Under the pieces are notes generated by a model that was not told the origin of the DNA, did no database searches, and saw only the letters and a list, made by a program, of their open reading frames with translations. From an uncultured Prevotella sp. (GTDB lineage Bacteria; Bacteroidota; Bacteroidia; Bacteroidales; Bacteroidaceae), in contig ONMG01000108.1 in the NCBI GenBank assembly GCA_900318855.1, forward strand, positions 1 through 14,651: a stretch of DNA of 14,651 nucleotides, read 5' to 3'. This document shows positions 8,037 to 14,614 of the stretch, piece by piece; position 1 is the first letter of the stretch; each line of letters begins with the position of its first letter. The translations under genes and the position numbers were made by a program.

Positions 8037-8086
8037 CAACGGGCACAGGAGTACCCTCCCTGTCGGAGAATCTCCTGTGCCCGTTG
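8037..8086. terminator. Long perfect hairpin between convergent genes, probable bidirectional terminator
   Basis: CAACGGGCACAGGAG (8037-8051) pairs perfectly over 15 bp with CTCCTGTGCCCGTTG (8072-8086). The 20-base loop contains a smaller helix, CTCC (8056-8059) with GGAG (8065-8068). It sits between the end of the exporter operon (7954) and the end of mrp (8110), as expected of a shared terminator. Neither side has a T-run, so this is not a textbook intrinsic terminator; an RNA-stabilising hairpin is the alternative. Confidence 0.6.
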
Positions 8087-8109
8087 TAGCATCCGGCTAA
8101 GGCAACTTG

Positions 8110-9213
8110 CTATCCGTTCTTTACCTGCACTATCTTTGTAGGACCCATATCCTTGTTGCGGCGGTTGGTCACCGTCACCACGGCCTGAGCCAGATTCAGG
8201 AAGGCACGTCCCATGATGCTGTCAGCCCGGAGGGCTGCCGGCTTGCCGTCGTCGCCTCCCTCACGAATGCTCTGCACGATAGGAATCTGCGCCAGCAAGG
8301 GGCAATCCATTTCCTTGGCCAGGTTCTTCACCCCGTCGCGTCCAAAGATGTAGTACTTATTGTCGGGCAGTTCTTCCGGTGTAAACCATGCCATATTCTC
8401 CACCAACCCCAGGATGGGCACGTTCACCTTGTCATTGCGGTACATATCGATGCCCTTTCTTGCGTCAGCCAATGCCACCTGCTGGGGCGTGCTCACAATC
8501 ACAGCCCCGGTGATGGACAGCGTCTGCAGAAGCGTGAGATGGATGTCGCTGGTGCCAGGAGGAGTATCGAGGATAAAGAAATCCAATGCTCCCCAATCGA
8601 CATCAGCAATCAGCTGCTTGAGTACAGCCGTCGCCATTCCACCCCGCCACAGTGTAGCCTTGTCGGGGTCGATGAAGAAGCCGATGCTCATCATCTTAAC
8701 GCCATACTTCTCGATGGGCACAATCAGCTGTCGCCCATCCTTCTCGGTACCAAAGGGGCGCTCTTCCTCCACGCCAAACATCTTGGGCATTGAGGGACCA
8801 AAGATATCGGTGTCCAGCAGTCCCACCTTATAGCCGAGCCGGGCCAGCGCCACAGCCAGATTGATGGCCACGGTGCTCTTGCCCACTCCTCCCTTGCCAG
8901 AGCTCACGGCGATAACGTTCTTCACGCCGGGCAGCATGTGTCCGGGCTTGGGTCTCGGAGCACTCTTGAATTCGGTACCAATAGTCACCTCAACCTCCTT
9001 GCCGACGTAGTAATGAATGGCAGCCTCAGCGGCCTTGAGTGTCGACTTAAGGAAAGGATCGGTTTCACGAGGGAAGATGAGCGAGAAGCTCACGCTCATA
9101 CCGTCGATACGTATGTTATCGGCCACCATCTCACTCTCCACTAGGTTCTTCTTCGTTCCCGGGTAGACCACGGTAGCCAGAGCATCGGTAATAAGCTTAG
9201 GATATAATGTCAT
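8110..9213 (-). CDS. mrp: Mrp/NBP35-family P-loop ATPase (ApbC), iron-sulfur cluster carrier type
   Basis: A 367-residue cytoplasmic ATPase of the Mrp/ApbC family, which binds and delivers Fe-S clusters. The first 80 or so residues form a MIP18/DUF59-like domain. The deviant Walker A GKGGVGKST is at 106-114, DTDIFGPSMPKMFG at 135-147 and the Walker B-like DTPPGTSD at 216-223, all typical. The family's cluster-binding CxxC after ENM is absent: ENMAWFTPEELPDNKYYIFG has no cysteine, and the whole protein has only Cys304. I recall the same replacement in other Bacteroidetes Mrp proteins, so it appears to be a lineage trait rather than damage. It is the last gene of the ilvE-trmB-mrp group, 50 bp after trmB, and ends beside the convergent hairpin. 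Confidence 0.93.
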   Translation of the reverse strand: MTLYPKLITDALATVVYPGTKKNLVESEMVADNIRIDGMSVSFSLIFPRETDPFLKSTLKAAEAAIHYYVGKEVEVTIGTEFKSAPRPKPGHMLPGVKNVIAVSSGKGGVGKSTVAINLAVALARLGYKVGLLDTDIFGPSMPKMFGVEEERPFGTEKDGRQLIVPIEKYGVKMMSIGFFIDPDKATLWRGGMATAVLKQLIADVDWGALDFFILDTPPGTSDIHLTLLQTLSITGAVIVSTPQQVALADARKGIDMYRNDKVNVPILGLVENMAWFTPEELPDNKYYIFGRDGVKNLAKEMDCPLLAQIPIVQSIREGGDDGKPAALRADSIMGRAFLNLAQAVVTVTNRRNKDMGPTKIVQVKNG

Positions 9214-9263
9214 GCTATTGTCAAGTTAAAATATGAATAATCTAAGAGCCAGCCTCTCCGCTT

Positions 9264-10034
9264 CTATCGCCCTGTTTGGAGCGGTGTACGCTTCTCTCTG
9301 CGATAACTGCGGTAGTCGTCAATCGGAATGTCCACCTCAGGCTCCGACAGGCTTCCTTCATGGGGCAGGCGCATGCGCAGATAACGGATAGCGAGTCCCC
9401 TCTCCAACCACATCCTCTCGTAGTAGGTCTGAATCGAGAGAATCTGCCGTGTAGCCTCATCTATATTCGGGTCGTGGTAGAGGTCTTCCGTTGTCACCTC
9501 TACGGGCAGTGCGTTGTGCTCGGCCATGAGGCGTGTATAAGTAAAGAGGAAATTAGAATCGGTCTTCAAATGCAGCAACCCGTCGTCGACGAGGAAGCGT
9601 CGATAACGCTCCAGGAAGAAAGTGCTGGTGAGGCGCTTATGGGCATTCTTCATCTGCGGGTCGGAGAAGGTGAGCCATATCTCTTCCACCTCTCCGGGCG
9701 CGAAGAAGCGGTCGATGATTTCAATGTTGGTTCGAAGGAAAGCCGCATTCTCCAGCTTCTGCTCCAAGGCCATCTTGGCTCCGGTCCACATGCGTGCCCC
9801 CTTGATGTCGACGCCGATGAAGTTCACGTCGGGAAAGAGGCGGGCCAACTCCACCGTGTATTCTCCCTTGCCGCAGCCGAGTTCAAGTACGATGGGGTGA
9901 TCGTTGCCGAAGCATCGCTCTCTCCAGTGGCCTTGCATTGGACAGATATCGTGGCCTATGACAGAGAACGGATATTGATAGACATTGCTGAATGTCTCCA
10001 TGTCGGCGAATTTTGCCAGTTTACCTTTGCCCAT
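9264..10034 (-). CDS. trmB: tRNA (guanine-N7-)-methyltransferase TrmB
   Basis: Transfers a methyl group from S-adenosylmethionine to N7 of guanine 46 in the tRNA variable loop. I chose the start MGKGKLAKFADMETF, giving 256 residues, because homologues begin there; an upstream ATG at 10118 would add 28 residues unlike the family and run through the hairpin at 10077-10125. SAM-binding motif I is IVLELGCGKGEYT (48-60), followed by GVDIKGARMWTGA (74-86). TFSDPQMKNAHKRL (122-135) matches the Bacteroidetes form of the family's DPWPKKRHxKRR active-site region, and LKTDS (156-160) is also conserved. The gene lies 104 bp after ilvE with no recognisable promoter of its own. Confidence 0.95.
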   Translation of the reverse strand: MGKGKLAKFADMETFSNVYQYPFSVIGHDICPMQGHWRERCFGNDHPIVLELGCGKGEYTVELARLFPDVNFIGVDIKGARMWTGAKMALEQKLENAAFLRTNIEIIDRFFAPGEVEEIWLTFSDPQMKNAHKRLTSTFFLERYRRFLVDDGLLHLKTDSNFLFTYTRLMAEHNALPVEVTTEDLYHDPNIDEATRQILSIQTYYERMWLERGLAIRYLRMRLPHEGSLSEPEVDIPIDDYRSYRREKRTPLQTGR

Positions 10035-10076
10035 AGAATGAATTGCAGAATAGTTGTTAAGCAGGGAATGAAAGGA

Positions 10077-10125
10077 GCAGAGAATAAAGGGAGGCGCATC
10101 TGACAGCTCCCACTTCATTCTCTGC
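10077..10125 (-). terminator. Hairpin between ilvE and trmB, possible attenuator or terminator
   Basis: GCAGAGAAT (10077-10085) pairs with ATTCTCTGC (10117-10125), and GGGAG (10089-10093) with CTCCC (10107-10111), giving a two-part stem with a small asymmetric interior loop and a 13-base end loop. It lies in the 104-bp gap after ilvE. Read on the minus strand, only a mixed pyrimidine stretch follows, not a clean T-run, so partial termination or mRNA processing is as likely as full termination. Confidence 0.45.
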
Positions 10126-10138
10126 CTGTAGTCTATTG

Positions 10139-11155
10139 TCAGTCAACAACAACGGTAGTCCAACCATGTTTGTCCTCAATCGTGCCGTACTGTATACCCC
10201 TAAGGGTGTTGTAGAGCTTTGTCGACCAAGGTCCTGGCTTATCCCCAAAGACATACTTCTTGCCAGTATCAAGGTCATCGAGCTCTGAGATAGGCGAGAT
10301 GACAGCAGCGGTACCGCAGGCTCCGGCCTCCTCGAAGGTAGGCAACTCATCCACCGGCACAGGCCTGCGCTCCACCTTCATGCCCAGGTCCTCGGCCAGT
10401 TGCATGAGGCTCTTGTTGGTAATTGAGGGCAAAATCGAAGTACTCTTAGGGGTGATGTAAGTGTTGTCCTTGATACCGAAGAAGTTGGCTGCGCCACATT
10501 CGTCAACGTACTTTTTCTCTTTGGCATCGAGATAGAACTCACTGCCATATCCCTTACTGGCGGCAATGGTGTGAGCCCTCAGTGAGGCAGCGTAGTTGCC
10601 ACCCACCTTATAAGTGCCGGTACCTAAAGGAGCTGCACGGTCGAAATCGCGGATGATGGCATATTTATTGCATTGGAAGCCTCCCTTGAAATAAGGACCC
10701 ACGGGGGTGACAAAGATGAGGAACAGATAGTCCTTGGCTGCGTTCACACCCACCTGCGGTGTGATACCGATGAGCAAGGGACGGATATAGAGCGTTGCGC
10801 CACTCTCATAAGTAGGCACCCATTCCTGATTGAGGCGCACCACCTTCTTCACCATCTCCTCGAACATTTCAGTCGGCACTTCAGGCATCACGATGCCCTG
10901 GCTGGTGCTCTGCAGGCGCTTGGCATTCTCGTCCATACGGAACACGCGTATCTTTCCGTCCGGACAGCGGTAAGCCTTCAAGCCCTCGAAAGCCTCCTGA
11001 CCGTAGTGCAGACACGCGGCAGCCATGTGAAGCCTGAGGTACTCATCCGAGCAGACCTCTATTTCCCCCCACTTGCCATTACGATAGTAACAGCGTACAT
11101 TGTAGTCGGTCGGCGTATAGCCGAACGACAAACTGGACCAGTCAATATTCTTCAT
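10139..11155 (-). CDS. ilvE: Branched-chain amino acid aminotransferase (PLP, fold type IV)
   Basis: A 338-residue cytoplasmic transaminase that interconverts leucine, isoleucine or valine with their 2-oxo acids using 2-oxoglutarate/glutamate, the last step of branched-chain amino acid synthesis. The sequence shows LHYGQEAFEGLKAYR (49-63), the PLP-binding Lys183 in GTYKVGGNYAASLRA, ECGAANFFG and the GTAAVISPI segment that contacts the cofactor phosphate; this pattern is the longer class II BCAT type (about 340-360 residues). The start MKNIDWSSLSFGYTPTDYNVR agrees with that class. No other ilv or leu gene is nearby; trmB and mrp follow on the same strand. A promoter at 11204-11235 and two palindromes (11172-11184, 11242-11255) precede it, suggesting regulation of its own. 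Confidence 0.95.
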   Translation of the reverse strand: MKNIDWSSLSFGYTPTDYNVRCYYRNGKWGEIEVCSDEYLRLHMAAACLHYGQEAFEGLKAYRCPDGKIRVFRMDENAKRLQSTSQGIVMPEVPTEMFEEMVKKVVRLNQEWVPTYESGATLYIRPLLIGITPQVGVNAAKDYLFLIFVTPVGPYFKGGFQCNKYAIIRDFDRAAPLGTGTYKVGGNYAASLRAHTIAASKGYGSEFYLDAKEKKYVDECGAANFFGIKDNTYITPKSTSILPSITNKSLMQLAEDLGMKVERRPVPVDELPTFEEAGACGTAAVISPISELDDLDTGKKYVFGDKPGPWSTKLYNTLRGIQYGTIEDKHGWTTVVVD

Positions 11156-11171
11156 AACACAATCTATTTAT

Positions 11172-11184
11172 GAGTCGACGACTC
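11172..11184. promoter_or_regulatory. Palindrome in the ilvE 5' untranslated region
   Basis: GAGTCG (11172-11177) and CGACTC (11179-11184) form a perfect inverted repeat around a single A. It lies between the predicted ilvE transcript start and the ATG, so it could be a repressor site or, less likely given the one-base centre, an RNA hairpin. Confidence 0.35.
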
Positions 11185-11203
11185 TGTATCCTATTTAGTT
11201 AGG

Positions 11204-11235
11204 CAAAATTACTAAAAAGCCTTCAATCCGACAAC
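11204..11235 (-). promoter_or_regulatory. Bacteroidetes-type promoter of ilvE
   Basis: On the minus strand TAATTTTG (11204-11211) matches the -7 consensus TAnnTTTG exactly, and GTTG (11232-11235) lies 20 bp upstream in the -33 position. The predicted transcript start is near 11197, giving a leader of about 40 nt before the ilvE ATG. It shows that ilvE need not depend on read-through from xseB. Confidence 0.65.
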
Positions 11236-11241
11236 TATTCG

Positions 11242-11255
11242 GTCAAATATTTGAC
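11242..11255. promoter_or_regulatory. Perfect 14-bp palindrome just upstream of the ilvE promoter
   Basis: GTCAAATATTTGAC reads identically on both strands and sits 6 bp upstream of the -33 box. An outer CAACT (11232-11236) and AGTTG (11256-11260) pair extends it asymmetrically. Position and symmetry suit a dimeric regulator. It is also the only symmetric element between the xseB stop and ilvE, but its core is too AT-rich to be a good terminator. Confidence 0.45.
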
Positions 11256-11280
11256 AGTTGCGCACCACCGTCGTCAGCTC

Positions 11281-11481
11281 TCACTTCAGACTCTTGAGCA
11301 GGGTCTTCATCTCATCCTGGGTTTTATGCAGCTTGGCCTCCAGGATTTCGAGCAGTTGCGTAGCCCGCTTCACGTCGGTGGCCAGCGTGTCGACATCGAT
11401 CTCCTCCGACGACAGTTTCTTCACTATCTTATCCACTTCGGCAATGGCCTCTTCGTAGTTGAGCTCCTTCTTCATTGTCAT
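11281..11481 (-). CDS. xseB: Exodeoxyribonuclease VII small subunit
   Basis: A 66-residue all-helical small subunit that binds the long coiled coil of XseA to make exonuclease VII. LNYEEAIAEVDKIVKKLSSEEIDVDTL is the standard family opening (LxFEEAxxELExIVxxLExGxxxLE type), and the length is normal for the family. The start codon at 11481 overlaps the xseA stop (ATGA); an in-frame ATG two codons later (11475) is also possible. Direct overlap with the xseA stop gives the expected coupled expression of the two subunits. Confidence 0.93.
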   Translation of the reverse strand: MTMKKELNYEEAIAEVDKIVKKLSSEEIDVDTLATDVKRATQLLEILEAKLHKTQDEMKTLLKSLK

Positions 11482-12782
11482 TCTATCTTTACTATTGATG
11501 TTACATTCCCCTTGGCCAGCTTGGTGAGCAGCTCATCGCCGTCGGCCAGTGCAGAGGCGTCGCGCACTACCCTGCCCCCTTTCATCGTGATGCTGTAGCC
11601 ATAGTGCAGCATGCGCTCCGGGTCGAGTTGCTGCACTTTGAGTTTCAGTTCCCTGAGTCGGCTCACCTGACTTTGCAGCGCCGACTCCGCTGTGGACTTG
11701 AGTTGCAAGCGCAACTGCTTCAAATCGCTCTCCCGCTTCTGCAATCCCATACCGACAGCCTGTTCCACGAGCACCTTCATCCTGCCCAACCTTACTTCTT
11801 CGTGCTTCAGCACCTCGGTGGCGAGGAGGGGTATCTGGGTGCCCAACTTGTTGATGCGGAGCCGCTCAGCATCGAGCCTGCCAAGCACCGTGGTCACCAG
11901 CTGTTGGCGCACATCGTCAAGATGACGTTGAACCGTGGCCAGATGGTCGATGAGGAAGGAGGCAGCAGCCGTAGGGGTCTTGACGCGGGTGTGCGACACC
12001 ATATCGAGGATGCTCTCGTCGCGCTCATGTCCAATACCCGTGATGATGGGCAGCGGAAAGTTGGCCACGTTCTCGGCCAGGCAAAGCGTATCGAAGCCGC
12101 TTAGGTCGCTCGTTGCTCCACCGCCCCTGATGATCACCACCACGTCGAAGTCGTCGATGCGCGTATTGATGCTGTCCAAGGCGCACACGATGCTATCCTC
12201 CACTTGTTCCCCCTGCATGACGGCAGGAAAGAGGGTCACGTCGAACTGAAAGCCATAACCATTGTTCTCCAACTGATGACAGAAGTCGCCGTAGCCCGCG
12301 GCCCCCTCGCTCGAGATGACAGCTATGCGCTGGGCGAATAGGGGCAGCCGGAGTTCGCGCTGCAAATCGTACACCCCCTCCTCTTTGAGCTGCCTGATAA
12401 TGGCCAGGCGGCGGCGCGCCAAATCACCCATGGTGTATTCGGGATTGATGTCGGTGACAATCCAGGAGAATCCGTAAGCCTCATGGAAGTTGGCATATAC
12501 GCGCAGCAGCACCTTCATACCAGCATGCATCACCTGTCCGGTCACCCGCTCAAAGTAAGGTTTCACCAGCATCCAGGTCGACTTCCAGCATTTAGCCGAG
12601 GCTTTGGCCACCGGAGTGTGGGTGTTTTCGTCCTTCTGCACCAGCTCCATGAAGCAGTGGCCGCGCACCTCCCGCACCTCCGACAGTTCGGCCTCCACCC
12701 AGTATTCCTTGTTGAGCGTGGTCTCAATGACAGCGCTCACCAATCCGTTGAGTTCATAGAGCGACAGAGGCTTCTCCATCAT
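11478..12782 (-). CDS. xseA: Exodeoxyribonuclease VII large subunit
   Basis: Catalytic subunit of exonuclease VII, which degrades single-stranded DNA from both ends to acid-insoluble oligonucleotides in the cytoplasm. The 434 residues comprise an N-terminal OB fold (about 5-115, SLYELNGLVSAVIE to IVTDINPEYTMGD), the nuclease domain with AVISSEGAAGYGDF (154-167), RGGGATSDLSGFD (219-231) and GIGHERDESILD (249-260), a long helical region (about 280-385) rich in Leu, Arg and Gln that receives XseB, and a C-terminal beta tail with GYSITMKGGRVV. The start may be either of two adjacent ATGs (12782 or 12779); both overlap the protease stop codon. It is embedded between the protease and xseB in one transcription unit. 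Confidence 0.95.
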   Translation of the reverse strand: MMEKPLSLYELNGLVSAVIETTLNKEYWVEAELSEVREVRGHCFMELVQKDENTHTPVAKASAKCWKSTWMLVKPYFERVTGQVMHAGMKVLLRVYANFHEAYGFSWIVTDINPEYTMGDLARRRLAIIRQLKEEGVYDLQRELRLPLFAQRIAVISSEGAAGYGDFCHQLENNGYGFQFDVTLFPAVMQGEQVEDSIVCALDSINTRIDDFDVVVIIRGGGATSDLSGFDTLCLAENVANFPLPIITGIGHERDESILDMVSHTRVKTPTAAASFLIDHLATVQRHLDDVRQQLVTTVLGRLDAERLRINKLGTQIPLLATEVLKHEEVRLGRMKVLVEQAVGMGLQKRESDLKQLRLQLKSTAESALQSQVSRLRELKLKVQQLDPERMLHYGYSITMKGGRVVRDASALADGDELLTKLAKGNVTSIVKIE

Positions 12783-14182
12783 TCAGCGAGTTTGAGCGCC
12801 TTGGCAAAATCGGGCTTGCCATAGCCAAAGATGTTGTCGGGCGTACTGAAGTTATCGGCCGAGCGCCTCACTAAGTCGATGATTTCGAGGGCTGTCTTCC
12901 CGGGCAGCGCCTGCCACAGACAAGCCACGAGCCCACACGTTATCGGCGAGGCGAACGAGGTGCCGTTGGCTTCCTTCACCACTCCGTTCCCCGAGATTAC
13001 TTTCACGGGGAATCCGGGGGCCATGACGTCGGGCTTCACCCGGCCGTCGGCCGAGGGGCCAATGGAACTGAAGGGGGCATTCTTCCCGTCGGTCCCAAGG
13101 GCACCCACCGTCAGAACATCGGGGGCATCGGCCGGCACACCTATCTTCTTCCATTCGCCCATACCCGAGTTGCCGGCACTGTTGACGAGCACGATACCCT
13201 TGCCGGCAAGCATGGAGGCGGTGCGCGATATGAGGGCCGTACGCCCGTTGAGGTCACGATAGCGGTAGCTTGTAGTCTTGTCGTCGTACTGATTGTAGCC
13301 CAGCGACGAGTTGATGAGGTCGGCACCGATAGAGTCGGCATATTCGGCCCCCATAGCCCAGTTGTCCTCCTCCAACAGAGATTCCCCCTGGGCTATCTCT
13401 GTGCGTATCAGCACATAGGAAGCCTCAGGAGCATCGCCGAGGATGCGTCCGGAATCCTGAGCAGCCATACAGGAAAGCACCATGGTGCCGTGGTCGATGA
13501 GGCTGTAGATGTTCTGGTTGTAAGGCCACGCACAGTCACGTGTGGCAATGACGTGCGCCCTGTTCAGAGCAGGAATCTTGTCGGCATTCATGAACCCACC
13601 GTCTAATATGGCAATGGTCATTCCCTTCCCCCGGAATCCTCGTTCGTGCAACGCCTGGCCCTGAAGCTGACTAATCTGCCAGCAGCTCTGCCCATAGGCA
13701 CCGCCCTTGGGATTGCTGTTGCGGGTCGTATCCGGCTGCAATTCGAGCGGTTGCGGCCGGTTGACAGAGTCGGGAGTGGTGTAGACTTTCTTCACGCCCC
13801 TGACGAATTCCAGCGATGCCAGACGGGCAGCCACCGCAGAGTCGCCGCTCCTCACCAGTACGGTGTTGTTCCACTTGCTGCCTCCCACAACCTGAAATCC
13901 GCACGAGCGGAGCTTGCCGAGATAAGTGGCCGAAAGGGGCAGATCGGTGGAGTCGACCCGCAAATGCTGCCGGGCACGCCGATTGAGCGCCTTCGCGGAG
14001 AGGAAGCGCTCAGGATGGTCAAGCGTATAGGCACTGCCCCGTTTATCGCAGAGCTGCACTCTGAAGATGAACGCCTTGCCACCCGGGAAAGCCATGCGGG
14101 CACCCTTTTCTATGCGCTGAGCTTTAGCCGCAATGGGCACGCACATCATCAAGCTAAGGAGGAATATCGCTGTATGTTTCAT
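12779..14182 (-). CDS. Secreted subtilisin-like serine protease (peptidase family S8)
   Basis: A 467-residue exported protease. The start MKHTAIFLLSLMMCVPIAAKAQ gives a clear signal peptide (cleavage near AKA-Q, residue 21); a start 11 codons upstream (14215) would put charged residues first and lie over the promoter, so I rejected it. Residues about 30-150 form a propeptide-like region typical of Bacteroidetes S8 proteins (FLSAKALNRRARQ, STDLPLSATYL). The catalytic triad is Asp194 in AILDGGF, His231 in DHGTMVLSC and Ser409 in GTSFASP, with the oxyanion Asn338 in SAGNSG. The protein ends soon after the catalytic domain, without a type IX secretion C-terminal domain, so it is probably periplasmic. 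Its stop overlaps the start of xseA, an odd pairing of a secreted protease with a DNA repair nuclease. Confidence 0.93.
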   Translation of the reverse strand: MKHTAIFLLSLMMCVPIAAKAQRIEKGARMAFPGGKAFIFRVQLCDKRGSAYTLDHPERFLSAKALNRRARQHLRVDSTDLPLSATYLGKLRSCGFQVVGGSKWNNTVLVRSGDSAVAARLASLEFVRGVKKVYTTPDSVNRPQPLELQPDTTRNSNPKGGAYGQSCWQISQLQGQALHERGFRGKGMTIAILDGGFMNADKIPALNRAHVIATRDCAWPYNQNIYSLIDHGTMVLSCMAAQDSGRILGDAPEASYVLIRTEIAQGESLLEEDNWAMGAEYADSIGADLINSSLGYNQYDDKTTSYRYRDLNGRTALISRTASMLAGKGIVLVNSAGNSGMGEWKKIGVPADAPDVLTVGALGTDGKNAPFSSIGPSADGRVKPDVMAPGFPVKVISGNGVVKEANGTSFASPITCGLVACLWQALPGKTALEIIDLVRRSADNFSTPDNIFGYGKPDFAKALKLAE

Positions 14183-14201
14183 TATTGACTGATTCTTTCT
14201 G

Positions 14202-14233
14202 CAAAAGTAAGGCAAAAAAAACTAAGATGCAAG
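14202..14233 (-). promoter_or_regulatory. Bacteroidetes-type promoter of the protease-xseA-xseB unit
   Basis: On the minus strand TACTTTTG (14202-14209) matches the -7 consensus TAnnTTTG, and CTTG (14230-14233) lies 20 bp upstream in the -33 position; the spacer contains a run of eight T. The transcript would start near 14195, about 13 nt before the ATG at 14182, which supports that start codon. Confidence 0.7.
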
Positions 14234-14293
14234 TATTTGAGGCTCATATTTGCCGATTTCGGCACTTTCCACCCCTGGGCGACACCCGCTTAC

Positions 14294-14371
14294 CACGAAC
14301 GTGAAGAGGTTGTGTCACGTTCGTGGCAGTAGCATGTCACGTTCGTGGCAGGGTCGTGTCACGTTCGTGGC
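14294..14371. repeat. 22-bp-period array of CACGTTCGTG palindromic cores, one inverted
   Basis: Four near-palindromic 10-bp cores begin at 14294, 14316, 14338 and 14360, exactly 22 bp apart. The first is CACGAACGTG, the reverse complement of the other three (CACGTTCGTG). The three direct copies extend to TGTCACGTTCGTGGC, with two ending GGCAG. The 7-bp gaps between extended units vary in sequence but not in length. There is no coding frame of note. Function unknown. Confidence 0.85.
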
Positions 14372-14585
14372 GAGCAATGGCAGCAGGGGCTGAAGACGGC
14401 AACACCACAGCCTGATGAAGAGCAAGCCGTTCGACAACGGGTTCACCGGTATCAGCCCCAGTGGAATACACACACCAAAACGCCACAATCCCTATGTTCC
14501 TATGCCCCCGGCTGGAATGCACCACGAAATTGGATACCGCCACGAATAAAGTAGGGAAAAAGGCCCCTGGGGACAATATTTTTAG

Positions 14586-14593
14586 TAACTTTG
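14586..14593 (+). promoter_or_regulatory. Bacteroidetes-type -7 box for the right-edge gene
   Basis: TAACTTTG matches TAnnTTTG exactly and lies 21 bp before the ATG at 14615. I see no TTTG at the expected -33 position, so the second element is weak or absent. Confidence 0.6.
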
Positions 14594-14614
14594 CATCACA
14601 AAAACAGTGAGTGT

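Larger units (their letters stand above)
14183..14614. other. Divergent intergenic region with a 22-bp-period array
   Basis: This 432-bp gap separates the protease from the gene starting at 14615. It contains the protease promoter (14202-14233), the CACGTTCGTG array (14294-14371) and the promoter of the right-hand gene (14586-14593). Frames across 14337-14576 are open but have no recognisable protein and run through the repeat, so I do not call a gene. From 14372 to 14560 I see nothing identifiable. Confidence 0.65.

Noticed and set aside
9276..10103. 275-codon plus-strand frame opposite trmB
   Set aside because: It is antisense to a well-conserved trmB with all motifs intact; the predicted product is not recognisable.
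14337..14576. 79-codon minus-strand and 69-codon plus-strand frames in the right intergenic region
   Set aside because: Both run through the 22-bp array, which is not a multiple of three in period, and neither has a promoter or a recognisable product.
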